In this document: piece by piece, positions 40,069-49,768 of the stretch
How positions within the stretch are numbered: the first letter of the stretch is position 1
How the letters are laid out: each line of letters begins with the position of its first letter
Assembly: GCF_009928415.1 (NCBI RefSeq)
Contig: NZ_JAABNN010000014.1
Span: forward strand, 59,357-123,356
Direction: 5' to 3'
From: Bacillus sp. USDA818B3_A
GTDB taxonomy: Bacteria; Bacillota; Bacilli; Bacillales; Cytobacillaceae
Length of the DNA: 64,000 nucleotides
Translations under genes and position numbers: made by a program
Notes under the pieces: model-generated
Told to the model about the DNA's origin: nothing
Seen by the model: only the letters and a program-made list of their open reading frames with translations
The model's database searches: none

Positions 40069-41586
40069 CTAATTTCGTATTTTCACTTTTCCTTTATTCT
40101 TTCCTTTTGTCGGTTTATTTACTATATTTTGTAAAGAAAAGCGGATGAGCGCGTCTTTTTGTTCATTAACTTTAAAAGGTGAAATTGGATATAGGTATGG
40201 AACGCCAAACGAACGTAAGCTGCACATATGCATTCCTATAATTAATGAAGCAGCCAGCATACCAAATAATCCTGCATATGAAGCAACAATTAATAGCAGG
40301 AACCGAAGAGTACGAGCTGCGATAGCAAGATTGTAGTTTGGCAGGGCAAAACTGGCGATGGCTGTAACGGATACGATTATAACCATTGAAGCAGATACAA
40401 AACCGGCCTCGACCGCTGCCTGCCCCAGGATAAGGGCTCCGACGATTGAAAGTGCTGAACCTACTGCCCTCGGCATTCGAATCCCAGCTTCCCTCAATAC
40501 TTCAAAGGTAATTTCCATTATGAATGCTTCAATAACGGCTGGAAAGGGAATGGGCTCCCTTTGGGCTGCAATACTGACAAGTAAAGTAGTTGGAACCAAT
40601 GCCTGATGATGTGTAATCATGGCAATATAAACCCCTGGTGCATATAGAGACAAAAAGTATGCCGCTAATCGCAGCAATCTTAAAAAGCTGCCGATATATT
40701 GATTTTGGTAATAATCTTCAGGGGATTGAAAGAGCTGCATAAAGGTAACTGGGACAATTAATACGTAAGGGGTGCCGCTGATAAAAATAGCAACTTTCCC
40801 TTCAAGTAAATTACCAGCAACCACATCCGGTCGTTCCGTATTTTGCACAGTTGGAAAAGGTGTGTGCTTACCATCATGGATAAAGTCCTCCACGTAGGAA
40901 GATTCTAAGACACCATCTATCTTTATCTTTTTAAGCCGATTTTTAACTTCTAAAACGATTGATTCTTCCGCAATCCCTTTGATGTACATGATTTCAACAG
41001 CGGTATTTGTGACATCACCAATCTTCATTGGTTCAAGGCGTAAATTAGGACTTTGAATCCGCCCGCGGACTAAGGCCGTATTTGTTCTGAGGTTTTCTGT
41101 AAAACTATCCTTTGGTCCTCGGATGACGGTTTGTGTGGTTGGCTCTGCGATACTCCGTGATTCAATTTGCTTGGTGTCAAGGACAAGTGCAGTCGAGTCA
41201 CCATCTATGAAAATCACGGTGCTGCCAGATGCAATCTCCAATAATACGTCTTCTTGGCATCCTTTTTCTTTAATATTAGTAATGGAGATTGATTGTTCTA
41301 GATCGTCTTTCAGTGACAAGGCATTCAGGTTCGAATTGCAGGTTAGAAGCGGTTCTAATACATGTTCTTCAATACTTCTCTTATTGGTAATTCCATCTAT
41401 ATAAATAACCGCAAAAGCAAATTTATTGTCGTTTTGCTTGATAAACCGAGTAATTAAATCTGAGCTTCCTCCCAGATTTTTTTTCACTCGTTCAACGTTT
41501 TCCTTTGCCGACTTTTCTAAGGGAGTGTTGGAGGATCCGATTTCCTCCTTGCTTTTATCTTGCTTCAGGCGGGAATTTTTCCACAT
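40069..41586 (-). CDS. Spore germinant receptor A subunit (GerA family)
   Basis: A 505-residue subunit: soluble N-terminal domain (about 1-275) then five or so membrane helices and the family motif PFPAVIEAFIMEITFEVLREAGIRMP. First gene of the germination operon, presumably transcribed in the forespore. The frame and length fit GerAA/GerKA. The Shine-Dalgarno is either AAGGAGG (14 bases away) or TGAGGATCT (4 bases), so initiation may be inefficient, in line with low receptor abundance. Confidence 0.94.
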   Translation of the reverse strand: MWKNSRLKQDKSKEEIGSSNTPLEKSAKENVERVKKNLGGSSDLITRFIKQNDNKFAFAVIYIDGITNKRSIEEHVLEPLLTCNSNLNALSLKDDLEQSISITNIKEKGCQEDVLLEIASGSTVIFIDGDSTALVLDTKQIESRSIAEPTTQTVIRGPKDSFTENLRTNTALVRGRIQSPNLRLEPMKIGDVTNTAVEIMYIKGIAEESIVLEVKNRLKKIKIDGVLESSYVEDFIHDGKHTPFPTVQNTERPDVVAGNLLEGKVAIFISGTPYVLIVPVTFMQLFQSPEDYYQNQYIGSFLRLLRLAAYFLSLYAPGVYIAMITHHQALVPTTLLVSIAAQREPIPFPAVIEAFIMEITFEVLREAGIRMPRAVGSALSIVGALILGQAAVEAGFVSASMVIIVSVTAIASFALPNYNLAIAARTLRFLLLIVASYAGLFGMLAASLIIGMHMCSLRSFGVPYLYPISPFKVNEQKDALIRFSLQNIVNKPTKGKNKGKVKIRN

Positions 41587-41662
41587 AGATCCTCATGTCG
41601 CCTCCTTACCATATTTTTTTATATTTTCCATGTTTTTATCTTTTATGTAATTCCATCCGCAT

Positions 41663-41692
41663 AAAAAAACCATCATTCTCAATGAATGATGG
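41663..41692 (-). terminator. Terminator of the OFA-type MFS gene
   Basis: CCATCATT and AATGATGG around a 7-base loop with a T7 run on the minus strand, isolating the germination operon. Confidence 0.88.
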
Positions 41693-41751
41693 CTTGATAT
41701 AAATAACTAAAATCTCTTCTACCGTTAGCATGTGATCAACGGTTTGCTTTA

Positions 41752-43014
41752 TTAGCTGCTTTTTAATTGATCCATTTTAAATTGGCGTTCATTCAATAAC
41801 CTTAATTTTTTGATATCCACTCTTATTAAAAGAGAAATGGCTAATGCGACAATGAACATTCCCGAAAATACAAGTAAAGTCCCTTGGTAGCTGCCTGTTG
41901 TTTCACGAACCCATGAAACAAAGATAGGACCTACTAAACCAGCTACTGCCCAGGCTGTTAAAATGTAACCATGAATCGCTCCCAGTTGTTTTGTTCCAAA
42001 TAAATCGCCAATATAGGCAGGGATCGAAGAGAATCCTCCGCCATAACAAGTCATAATCATATAAACGATGACTGAAAACAGAATTCCTATTGTAAGGTTC
42101 GGTAAAACAAAGAACGCCACGATTTGAAACGCAAAGAATAATGAGTATACATTCGGTCTGCCGATGTAGTCCGAAATGGTTGCCCATGCAATTCGTCCCG
42201 ACCCATTAAATAAGCCCATGATGCCTACCATGGTCGCAGCGGATGCTGCCGACATTCCAACAAGCTCCTGGGCCATTGGAGAAGCAACGGATAAAATCGC
42301 AATCCCACAAGTAATGTTGATAAATAACATGAACCACAGTGCCCAAAATTGTCTTGTCTTAACTGCTTCATTCGCAGTTAATTGTCTTAAGTCTTGTCTA
42401 ATCTTTTTCCCCGAAGTCTTTGCTGCATCAAATCCTTTTGGCATCCAGCCTTTTTGTGGCGGAGCTAGATATTGAGCGGAACAAAAGATTACTAGAAAAT
42501 ACGTTGCCCCAAGAATATAAAACGTGTTTGAGATTCCATATAAACTAATTAAATGATTCATAATTGGACTGCTGATCATCGCAGCAAACCCAAATCCCAT
42601 AATGGCTAGCCCTGTTGCTAGTCCCCTTCTGTCCGGAAACCACTTTACCAAAGTGGAAACGGGTGTAATATAGCCAACCCCTAAGCCGATTCCTGCGATC
42701 ACACCATAGAATAAATAGAGTAATAGTAACGATTCAAGTTGCACCGCTAGTCCTGCTCCGGCAACACCGACACCAAAGAAAATAGAGCTAAGTGTTCCGG
42801 ATGCTCTTGGTCCGAACTTTTCTACAAAGTGTCCTAAAAAAGCCGCAGATAAGCCTAGGAAAAGAATGGCTAAACTGAATGTAAAAGAAATCTGTTTTAG
42901 TCCCCATCCAAGTTGCTGTTGCAACGGATTTGTAAAAACACTCCACGCATAAACCGAGCCAATTGAAATATGGATTCCCACTGCTGAAAGGGCTATAAGC
43001 CACCGATTTTTCAT
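41752..43014 (-). CDS. MFS transporter, oxalate/formate antiporter (OFA) family
   Basis: A 420-residue, 12-helix MFS protein. The N-terminal HISIGSVYAWSVFTNPL, GFGFAAMISSPI and CYGGGFSSIPAYIGDLFGTK are the OFA-family signatures. Characterised members exchange oxalate/formate or move other small carboxylates; E. coli YhjX belongs here. Substrate here unknown. Monocistronic. Its 5' side faces a 306-base gap up to the small gene at 43321, in which I see only A+T-rich sequence. Confidence 0.88.
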   Translation of the reverse strand: MKNRWLIALSAVGIHISIGSVYAWSVFTNPLQQQLGWGLKQISFTFSLAILFLGLSAAFLGHFVEKFGPRASGTLSSIFFGVGVAGAGLAVQLESLLLLYLFYGVIAGIGLGVGYITPVSTLVKWFPDRRGLATGLAIMGFGFAAMISSPIMNHLISLYGISNTFYILGATYFLVIFCSAQYLAPPQKGWMPKGFDAAKTSGKKIRQDLRQLTANEAVKTRQFWALWFMLFINITCGIAILSVASPMAQELVGMSAASAATMVGIMGLFNGSGRIAWATISDYIGRPNVYSLFFAFQIVAFFVLPNLTIGILFSVIVYMIMTCYGGGFSSIPAYIGDLFGTKQLGAIHGYILTAWAVAGLVGPIFVSWVRETTGSYQGTLLVFSGMFIVALAISLLIRVDIKKLRLLNERQFKMDQLKSS

Positions 43015-43320
43015 CTACTACTTCATCCCCATTTCACATAATTTTCTAATCTAGATGACGAGCATATTTTTAGATTTTAAAACATTTCCACTCCTTGTAT
43101 ATTGTTTGTTATTTGATTATATTAACCTACAATTACATGGATTTCAAGAGTAATTATTACATTAAACACGAACGTTTAAGTTATATTTAAATTTATTATT
43201 CGTATTTTAACGAATGATATTTATTTAGGTCATTTGCCTCTTTTTCTATTTCCAAAAAACACTTTAATAAGAAAACGCATACAATGTTGGTGAACAACCG
43301 GTGGCAGGAGGTGAATTTAA

Positions 43321-43551
43321 ATGAGTAATAATCATTCTTGCTGGGGACTTTTTCACGGATTTTTAGCAGCAGTCTTTTGGGTCCTATTTTTACATTTAGG
43401 CTGGCTTCACACATTGCTTGCAGCTCTTGGTCTAGGCGGTGCTGTTATTCTAATTGCTGTTATTAAGTTTATCATTGCTTTAATTGCTATCCTTGCATTC
43501 CTAATCTTCGGATTATGCCTATTCAAAAAAGCATGGCATCACTGTAAGTGA
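43321..43551 (+). CDS. Small hydrophobic membrane protein
   Basis: A 76-residue protein with two long helices (about 8-30 and 36-68) and His/Cys at both ends (SCWGLFHG, WHHCK). AGGAGG precedes the ATG and a terminator follows, so it is likely expressed. Function unknown. Confidence 0.62.
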   Translation: MSNNHSCWGLFHGFLAAVFWVLFLHLGWLHTLLAALGLGGAVILIAVIKFIIALIAILAFLIFGLCLFKKAWHHCK

Positions 43552-43630
43552 ATAAGCAATGGATAATAATAGGCAATCTTTAAATTTATGAAATACAGTC
43601 ATCTTTTTTAGGCTCTATATTAAAACAAAT

Positions 43631-43677
43631 AAAAAAAGCGGGCAATATGGGCTGAAAACACCCGTGTCCCGCTTTTT
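43631..43677. terminator. Bidirectional terminator
   Basis: A-tract, GCGGG and inner GGG, loop, CCC and CCCGC, T-tract, between convergent genes. Confidence 0.85.
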
Positions 43678-43681
43678 CTTA

Positions 43682-45043
43682 TTAGAATTTAGAATGATAG
43701 TTATCAATTTCCCATGAATGTACTGCAGTACGGTAGCTATTCCATTCTGCTTTTTTCATTGATACATATTCATTGTAAACATGCTCGCCAAGTGTGTTAA
43801 AAGCAATTTCTCCTGCTTCTAATTCTTTAACAGCTTCAGCTAAGCTGCCTGGTAAGTTATCAATTCCCCTGAATGCTCTTTCTTCCTCACCCATGTGGAA
43901 GATGTCGTCGTTAATTGGTGCTGGTGCTTCCAAACCTTTTTCAATTCCATCTAAACCTGCAGATGCAATCACAGCAAATGTTAAGTAAGGGTTAGAAGAT
44001 GGATCTGGACAACGTAACTCAACACGAGTCGCAAGGCCACGTTTTGCAGGTATACGAATTAGTGCTGAACGGTTTGAAGCAGACCAAGCAAGATAACAAG
44101 GTGCTTCATATCCAGGTACCAAACGCTTATAAGAGTTTACTAGTGGGTTAGTTACCGCCGTAAAGCTCTTCACATTTTCTAATAAACCTGCAATAAATTT
44201 GTAAGCTTTATCAGATAATTGTAAGTCATCAGATGGATCAAAGAATGCATTTTCGCTTCCTTCGAAGAATGACATGTTTACGTGCATACCTGAACCGTTA
44301 ATACCAAAAACTGGTTTTGGCATGAAAGTTGCATGCATACCGAATTTCTTCGCAATTGTTTTTACAACCCACTTATAAGTAGTTGAAAGATCTGCAGCAG
44401 TTAATGCATCAGAATACTTGAAGTTAATTTCGTGTTGACCTTCTGCTACTTCGTGGTGAGAAGCTTCAATTGTAAAGCCCATTGCTTTTAATGCACGATA
44501 GATTTCTAAACGAACACGCTCGCCAAGATCATGTGGAGATGGCTCAAAATAGCCTGCTTTATCCGTTAACTCCGTAGTTGCATATCCATTGTCATCGTTT
44601 TTAAATAAGAAGAATTCTAACTCAGGACCTACTGAAATGGTATAGCCTTGATCAGCCGCACGTTCTACTGTTTTTTTCAATACGTTTCTAGTATCTCCTT
44701 CAAAAGGAGAACCGTCTGGATTTGCTGCTGAGCATAGGAAACGAGCTTCTGAATATCCTTCTTCTACTGTCCAAGGAAGAACAGCAAATGTATTTAAATC
44801 TGGTTGAAGATAAAGGTCTGATTTATTAATTGGAGAAAAACCTTTAATAGAAGAACCGTCAAACATCATTTTTCCTTCTACAACGTCTTCCAATTGAGCA
44901 CTTGTCACAGTGACGTGTTTTAAGATTCCTTCAATATCAACAAATTGCAAGTGTAATAGTTCAACACTTTTTTCTTTGATCGTTTCTCTGATTTGCTCTA
45001 AAGTTGCTTCTGCAGATGCGTTTGAAATTAGTGTTCCAGTCAC
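43682..45043 (-). CDS. Type I glutamine synthetase, divergent paralogue
   Basis: A 453-residue GS-I making glutamine from glutamate, ammonia and ATP. Catalytic motifs are intact: FDGSS, GPELEFFLF, HHEVAEGQHEINF, NGSGMH, NSYKRLVPGYEAP and NRSALIRIP. Compared from memory with B. subtilis GlnA (444 residues), the feedback-sensing Arg62 in GFVRIEESD is replaced: here GFSPINKSD, Pro71. No glnR gene precedes it, unlike the usual glnRA operon, so it is probably a second enzyme. GTG start behind GAGAGGT. A GlnR/TnrA box lies just downstream of its promoter. Confidence 0.92.
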   Translation of the reverse strand: MTGTLISNASAEATLEQIRETIKEKSVELLHLQFVDIEGILKHVTVTSAQLEDVVEGKMMFDGSSIKGFSPINKSDLYLQPDLNTFAVLPWTVEEGYSEARFLCSAANPDGSPFEGDTRNVLKKTVERAADQGYTISVGPELEFFLFKNDDNGYATTELTDKAGYFEPSPHDLGERVRLEIYRALKAMGFTIEASHHEVAEGQHEINFKYSDALTAADLSTTYKWVVKTIAKKFGMHATFMPKPVFGINGSGMHVNMSFFEGSENAFFDPSDDLQLSDKAYKFIAGLLENVKSFTAVTNPLVNSYKRLVPGYEAPCYLAWSASNRSALIRIPAKRGLATRVELRCPDPSSNPYLTFAVIASAGLDGIEKGLEAPAPINDDIFHMGEEERAFRGIDNLPGSLAEAVKELEAGEIAFNTLGEHVYNEYVSMKKAEWNSYRTAVHSWEIDNYHSKF

Positions 45044-45065
45044 GTCACATTACCTCTCATTTTCA

Positions 45066-45082
45066 TGTTATATTTTGTTACA
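45066..45082. promoter_or_regulatory. GlnR/TnrA box
   Basis: TGTTA, TATTTTG, TTACA: exact fit to TGTNA-N7-TNACA. It lies 10 to 26 bases after the predicted transcription start, a repressor position. Confidence 0.85.
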
Positions 45083-45099
45083 TCCTTTTATATAACTAG

Positions 45100-45128
45100 A
45101 TTATATTTTAAAATTCATAGTTTGACAA
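45100..45128 (-). promoter_or_regulatory. Glutamine synthetase promoter
   Basis: TTGTCA (45123-45128), 17 bases, TATAAT (45100-45105), read leftwards. Confidence 0.85.
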
Positions 45129-45275
45129 TCCTTTTTTGCATATTTTTTTGAATATTTATGCCATTCTTTTAGTAAGCGTTTTCAATGTTCGTTAGGAATA
45201 TTAAGGAAATGCAATAGCAAAACCAATACCTTATTTTATAAATATGCATTTTTATGCATTAAAGGAGTTCTTCAA

Positions 45276-45305
45276 ATGAGCAAGCCTTTTTTAATCAAAA
45301 ATTAA
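45276..45305 (+). other. Possible 9-codon leader peptide ORF
   Basis: AAAGGAG, eight bases, ATG and nine codons (MSKPFLIKN) to a TAA. The ribosome binding site is better than many real ones in the window. It could be an upstream regulatory ORF of the permease genes or the stump of a decayed gene. The rest of 45129-45458 shows only the direct repeat described next. Confidence 0.35.
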
Positions 45306-45368
45306 TCTAATACCAGCTTTTTTGGTTGGACGATAATTAGGAATGGGAGTATAGTAGTTTCCATGAGT

Positions 45369-45444
45369 TTTTTCGGTAGACTATCAGGCTTATTGACGAC
45401 TGAGTTTTTAATAATCCAAGTTTTTCGGTAGACTAGACTATCAG
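45369..45444 (+). repeat. Direct repeat before the permease gene
   Basis: TTTTTCGGTAGACTATCAG at 45369-45387 recurs at 45421-45444 with a 5-base internal duplication (GACTA). The second copy runs into the ribosome binding site of the gene at 45459. Confidence 0.7.
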
Positions 45445-45458
45445 AGAGGAGGGCTATC

Positions 45459-46346
45459 ATGTTTGGTATATCCTTACCGCAATCTTTCTTACAGATGAAT
45501 ACCATCTTTATTTCCATTCTAATCGAGGCCCTGCCCTTCGTAACTTTAGGTGTACTCATCTCTGGGATCATTCAAATTTTTGTAACCGAAGAAATGATTG
45601 CAAAAATAATGCCAAAAAATAAAATACTAGCCGTTATTTTTGCTAGCTTCCTAGGGATCCTATTCCCTTCTTGTGAATGCGGGATTGTTCCCATCGTTAG
45701 CAGACTCGTCTCCAAAGGTGTGCCGATTTCTGCGGGCATTGCCTTTATGTTAACCGCACCGATCATTAATCCTGTCGTATTATTTGCTACATTCATTGCA
45801 TTCGGCAGTGATTGGAAGATGCCATTATTCCGTGCCATCGGGGCGGTCGTTGTTTCTATCATTGTAGGCAGTTTAATTGCTTTTCGCTTTAAAGGGAGCC
45901 CTTTTAAAGAACATATTCACCACCATCATCACCACTCTCATGATACCACCATTTGGAAAAAGATTTGGCAGACGCTTGAACATGCCGTTGAAGAATTTTT
46001 CTCCATGGGAAAATACTTGGTGATTGGTTCATTAATTGCCGCAGCCGTTCAGACATATATTAAAACATCGACCCTTGTTTCCATTGGTCAGGGACAAGCC
46101 TCATCCTCTATTGTGATGATGACTTTGTCGTTTATTCTATCGCTTTGCTCCGAAGCCGATGCTTTTATAGCTTCTTCTTTTAGGACAACTTTTTCAACCG
46201 GTTCCCTTTTAGCCTTTCTAGTGTTCGGTCCAATGGTAGATATTAAAAATCTAATGATGATGCTGGCGACTTTTAAAAAGAAACTCGTTTTTATGATTGT
46301 TTCTTCTGTTTTTGTTGTTGTCCTCGCTTACTCTTTGTTGTTTTAG
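45459..46346 (+). CDS. Permease, YcgR/ArsP-like (DUF318)
   Basis: A 295-residue membrane permease with about eight helices. The motif FPSCECGIVPIVSRLVSKGVP, with its cysteine, and LTAPIINPVVL are diagnostic of the DUF318 permease group. A cytoplasmic His-rich loop (HIHHHHHHSHD, near 150) suggests metal handling. In B. subtilis the pair ycgR-ycgQ is Zur-regulated; I found no clear Zur box here. AGGAGG precedes the ATG. The partner gene follows after 12 bases. Confidence 0.85.
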   Translation: MFGISLPQSFLQMNTIFISILIEALPFVTLGVLISGIIQIFVTEEMIAKIMPKNKILAVIFASFLGILFPSCECGIVPIVSRLVSKGVPISAGIAFMLTAPIINPVVLFATFIAFGSDWKMPLFRAIGAVVVSIIVGSLIAFRFKGSPFKEHIHHHHHHSHDTTIWKKIWQTLEHAVEEFFSMGKYLVIGSLIAAAVQTYIKTSTLVSIGQGQASSSIVMMTLSFILSLCSEADAFIASSFRTTFSTGSLLAFLVFGPMVDIKNLMMMLATFKKKLVFMIVSSVFVVVLAYSLLF

Positions 46347-46358
46347 GGAGTTGAACTT

Positions 46359-47213
46359 ATGATAAGAAGCTTAATTTTAATAGGTTTTACTTATTTAATT
46401 TTTCACATGCATATTACGGGTGATATCAATAAATATATCAACATGAAATATTCCTATCTTTCTGCCTCAGCAGGCTATGCATTACTCGTATTAACAATCG
46501 TCCAGATTTTAAAGCTTTACAAAGAGGATGGATCCCATGATGAACACTGTGAAGACGACCATTGCGGACATCATCATTCTAAAGAAGATAAGTGGTACAA
46601 AAAGCTATTGATCTATCCTATTTTCGCCTTTCCGATTATCTCGGGATTATTTTTTCCGATTGCTACCTTGGATTCCAATATCGTCAAAGCAAAGGGATTT
46701 CATTTTCCGATTTATGATGAAAGTAATGGCGACTCTTTTATGCAGCAGCAATTCTTGCGTCCTGATACGAGCGTCTATTATGGAAAAGAAGACTATGATA
46801 CGTTAATGAATAAGGAAAAGAAAAAATATGTTAACCAAAATACGATTGTTTTAAATGACCAGAATTATTTAAAAGGAATGGAAACGATCTATAACTTCCC
46901 TGGCGATTTTCTTGGAAAAGAGGTCGAGTTTAAAGGTTTTGTGTTCAATGATTCCGAGTCGATCAATAAGAACCAGCTGTTTGTTTTTCGATTTGGCGTC
47001 ATTCATTGTATTGCCGATTCCGGGGTATTTGGAATGATGGTTGAAATGCCTGATGGAACGAAAAAGTTAAAAAACGATCAATGGATAACCGTTAAAGGGA
47101 AAATATCCACGATTTATTATCAGCCGTTTAAAACAAATATTCCTTATTTAAAGGTTGAGGATTGGGAATCGACTACTGCTCCAAAAGAACAGTATGTTTT
47201 TAGAGGCTATTAA
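46359..47213 (+). CDS. TIGR03943 family protein (YcgQ-like)
   Basis: A 284-residue protein with three or so N-terminal helices and an extracytoplasmic C-terminal domain. A metal-binding-looking stretch HDEHCEDDHCGHHHSKED lies near residue 55-70, between helices. The C-terminal part (FVFRFGVIHCIADSG, DQWITVKGKIS) is the family core. With the preceding permease it forms a two-gene unit, possibly for zinc or another metal. Confidence 0.85.
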   Translation: MIRSLILIGFTYLIFHMHITGDINKYINMKYSYLSASAGYALLVLTIVQILKLYKEDGSHDEHCEDDHCGHHHSKEDKWYKKLLIYPIFAFPIISGLFFPIATLDSNIVKAKGFHFPIYDESNGDSFMQQQFLRPDTSVYYGKEDYDTLMNKEKKKYVNQNTIVLNDQNYLKGMETIYNFPGDFLGKEVEFKGFVFNDSESINKNQLFVFRFGVIHCIADSGVFGMMVEMPDGTKKLKNDQWITVKGKISTIYYQPFKTNIPYLKVEDWESTTAPKEQYVFRGY

Positions 47214-47244
47214 AAGACCTATTCAACGATGAATAGGTCTTTTC
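47212..47244. terminator. Bidirectional terminator
   Basis: AAAAGACCTATTCA and its inverse complement around a 4-base loop. Confidence 0.9.
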
Positions 47245-47254
47245 ATTGTAACTT

Positions 47255-48397
47255 TTATTTTCCGCAGCATTTTTTATACTTCTTACCGCTCCCGCATGGA
47301 CACGGATCATTCCGGCCTACTTTAACTTCAGGCACTGCAGCTTGCATACTTGCCTGGTTAAATTCCAGCTCTCTTTCTAACGCTGCTTGCTTCCAAAATT
47401 TTAGCTCTGGGTGGTATTCCCCTATTATAGAATAATAACCATAGCCAATCTGTTCGATATCAACTAGGGTTGTTGTATACTCTTTCTTCATATGCTCAGA
47501 GATTTCCGGCAGTGCCTCTTTTGAAAAATGATGGCAAAGTGCTTCGATTAACAAATCTTGATCTTCCAATTCTGAAGCTGTTCGATATGCCTCCCTTAAA
47601 ACCTGTACAGCATAATCGGTTTTAGTGTTTTCTACTATGGAACTGGCAAAAATAAGGGAGTCTGTTTTTTGTAAGAAAGGCGCCACTTCTCTTACAACCT
47701 CATCGGATTGAAAACTAATCAACGCATATGCAACCTCTTCAAGTAAGGTGTCATCATCACGAGTTAATAGACTTGCCAAGGTTGGGATATATTTTTCTAA
47801 TTTAAGTAACCCAATCATATAAACATTTAAAAAACCCTCAAACGAAAACCATTCTTCCTTTAATTGCTGTCGTAATACGAAGTCAATCCAATCTGCTGAA
47901 ACCCAGCCATTTCGAACCTTGCAGGCAGCAACTTTTTTCGCTTTAGAAAACAGATTATAATCGAAAGATTCTGCGTGGTCTAAATCAAATATAATCTCAT
48001 CAAATTTTGAGTCGACTTTTTGTTGAGGCCCGTTTAGGATTAATTCATATAATAACCACGTTTCCTGATCAATATATTTATCTAATGATTCTCGATATTC
48101 TAAGGCAATTTTCGGTTCAACCTGGTTTAACAAGCTAATTGCTAAATGCACCCTATCTTGATCCATTTGAGGGATATTTTCTATTAATACCTTTACAGCT
48201 TCCTCATTAAAAGTTTGGTTTTGTATATGAATTAAGATGTAGGATTGTTTTTCTTTATTTCGGAATGCTTCCTTTAACAACTCATTTGTCCAATCTTCCG
48301 GGAGGAATGGATAATCGTTTATGGCATGAAGGATCGTTTCTTGAATTAAGATATCCTCACTAATTAAATGAGGTTTAATTTTTTCTAAAAATGTCAT
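47255..48397 (-). CDS. SEC-C motif protein with HEAT-like helical repeats
   Basis: A 380-residue protein ending in the zinc-binding SEC-C motif [15 protein letters not shown], as in SecA. The remainder is all-helical and repetitive (several pairs of about 35 residues), like HEAT/armadillo repeats. Function unknown; SEC-C proteins often bind SecB, ribosomes or nucleic acid. AAAGGAA lies before the ATG. Confidence 0.82.
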   Translation of the reverse strand: MTFLEKIKPHLISEDILIQETILHAINDYPFLPEDWTNELLKEAFRNKEKQSYILIHIQNQTFNEEAVKVLIENIPQMDQDRVHLAISLLNQVEPKIALEYRESLDKYIDQETWLLYELILNGPQQKVDSKFDEIIFDLDHAESFDYNLFSKAKKVAACKVRNGWVSADWIDFVLRQQLKEEWFSFEGFLNVYMIGLLKLEKYIPTLASLLTRDDDTLLEEVAYALISFQSDEVVREVAPFLQKTDSLIFASSIVENTKTDYAVQVLREAYRTASELEDQDLLIEALCHHFSKEALPEISEHMKKEYTTTLVDIEQIGYGYYSIIGEYHPELKFWKQAALERELEFNQASMQAAVPEVKVGRNDPCPCGSGKKYKKCCGK

Positions 48398-48482
48398 GGG
48401 TTAATTCCTTTCACTTGAAACTCATTTTGATTATATAAAATTTTATTCAGCAATACCAACTTGATTAGATCCTAAAGCATAG

Positions 48483-48505
48483 AAGCCCAGTCGAATGACT
48501 GAGCT
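48483..48505 (-). terminator. Weak terminator of the DUF3800 gene
   Basis: AGCTCAGTC, 4-base loop, GACTGGGCT on the minus strand; T-run poor. Confidence 0.5.
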
Positions 48506-48511
48506 TTCCTA

Positions 48512-49681
48512 TTAAACCTTCAATTTTCCCATATCAATAATTCTCTTCAGATAATCATATTCTTTTTGCTCAAGAATATCAATTTCATGATTGGTTGCCA
48601 AAAGGATTTGGTCTCTGCATTTTGCTATTCTTTGAATCATCGGATGAATGGTGAGACTGGAGAGATTGACAAAGTCATATAAGTCATTTAGGCAGACTGG
48701 CAATTTGTAACCTTTATTGCTGCTCGCAATCAGTAACCCGCTATCCCGCAGCTTTGAAACAATGTTGGAACGGAAATTATGCGGATTTAATTTCACATCG
48801 CGGATCGCATTCAAATTATCTAAGATTTCCTCCGTATACACATATTCATCCGGATTTTCTTTTAGATTGAACAACAGGAACTTCAGGAAATCAAGTCGAA
48901 GCTTCTCATCCTCCTCTTCACTATTCCGGTGCTTTTCAATATATTTATAGGTCAGATTCACCGCTTGTTTAATAATAATCTCGTCATATCTGGACTGATG
49001 GTGCTCTGATGGATAGTCGAATAGAAAGTGTTTGTAGTCTAGGGGCAAGAGGTTTATCGCAGCAATCTTACTTTTAAAGATTTTAGAAAAAGAACGGTAT
49101 TGTTCCGTATAAATCGTTCTTTCATATCCTGTTGCAAGAATCCTGGTGATAAATTTCGTTAACTGAAGAAGGATATCTGATTGAGTGTTGTTGAACCCGA
49201 AAGTGGAATAATTAAATAAATCGGGAATGCTTCTTGTTTTAATATATGTCTTAAATTCCCGGATAAATAGTTTGGACTCTTCAACATTGGCGGCTAAATC
49301 CAGCTGTTCGAATGTCCGATTTAAGTCCTCATAAATCTTTCTGTTTAAATACTTAAGAAAAGGCGTTTTATATAGTATTCCATGGTCTTCCCTTATTTTT
49401 CTTTTATCAATGACATACGCATACACACTAAATGGTAAATCCTTTAGATCATTTATCAGCTGCAGCGTCAGGTTTGGGTCATGGTAAATGATGCCGGCAT
49501 CTATTGACCCGGTTTTAAAGTACTTGTGGCATAACTGCACTAGTTCTTTTTCTAGCCACTCTTTATTTGACTCTTTTAAAAGAATGGAAACAATTATAAA
49601 ATTGGCGGAGCCATTTCCCTTTTCAAAATCAAAACGATCATCCCCATATTCATCAATAAACGCATATTGGATTTCCTCCAT
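48512..49681 (-). CDS. DUF3800 domain protein
   Basis: A 389-residue protein whose N terminus (YAFIDEYGDDRFDFEK) is the DUF3800 signature, an RNase H-like fold with acidic residues suggestive of a nuclease. The C-terminal half looks like a helical, winged-helix-containing region (TEEILDNLNAIR...NIVSKLRDSGLL). DUF3800 genes are frequent in phage-defence and mobile contexts, but no such partner is adjacent. ATG 49681 is chosen after GGTGGTGGGG; the frame is open further up, where a perfect TAGGAGGTG instead serves a four-codon ORF. Confidence 0.75.
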   Translation of the reverse strand: MEEIQYAFIDEYGDDRFDFEKGNGSANFIIVSILLKESNKEWLEKELVQLCHKYFKTGSIDAGIIYHDPNLTLQLINDLKDLPFSVYAYVIDKRKIREDHGILYKTPFLKYLNRKIYEDLNRTFEQLDLAANVEESKLFIREFKTYIKTRSIPDLFNYSTFGFNNTQSDILLQLTKFITRILATGYERTIYTEQYRSFSKIFKSKIAAINLLPLDYKHFLFDYPSEHHQSRYDEIIIKQAVNLTYKYIEKHRNSEEEDEKLRLDFLKFLLFNLKENPDEYVYTEEILDNLNAIRDVKLNPHNFRSNIVSKLRDSGLLIASSNKGYKLPVCLNDLYDFVNLSSLTIHPMIQRIAKCRDQILLATNHEIDILEQKEYDYLKRIIDMGKLKV

Positions 49682-49768
49682 CTTCCCCACCACCCTGATA
49701 TGAAATTTTGTCGTTATATACAAGTTCAACAAAATTTCATTGACACCTCCTAATAGAGGCCCTTTTGC

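Noticed and set aside
45302..45571. 89-codon minus-strand ORF upstream of and inside the permease gene
   Set aside because: Covers the permease start and ribosome site on the other strand; composition not protein-like.
45459..47213. Expected Zur box for a ycgRQ-type operon
   Set aside because: Looked for TCGTAAT-N-ATTACGA-like sequence in 45129-45458 and saw none, so zinc control is not claimed.
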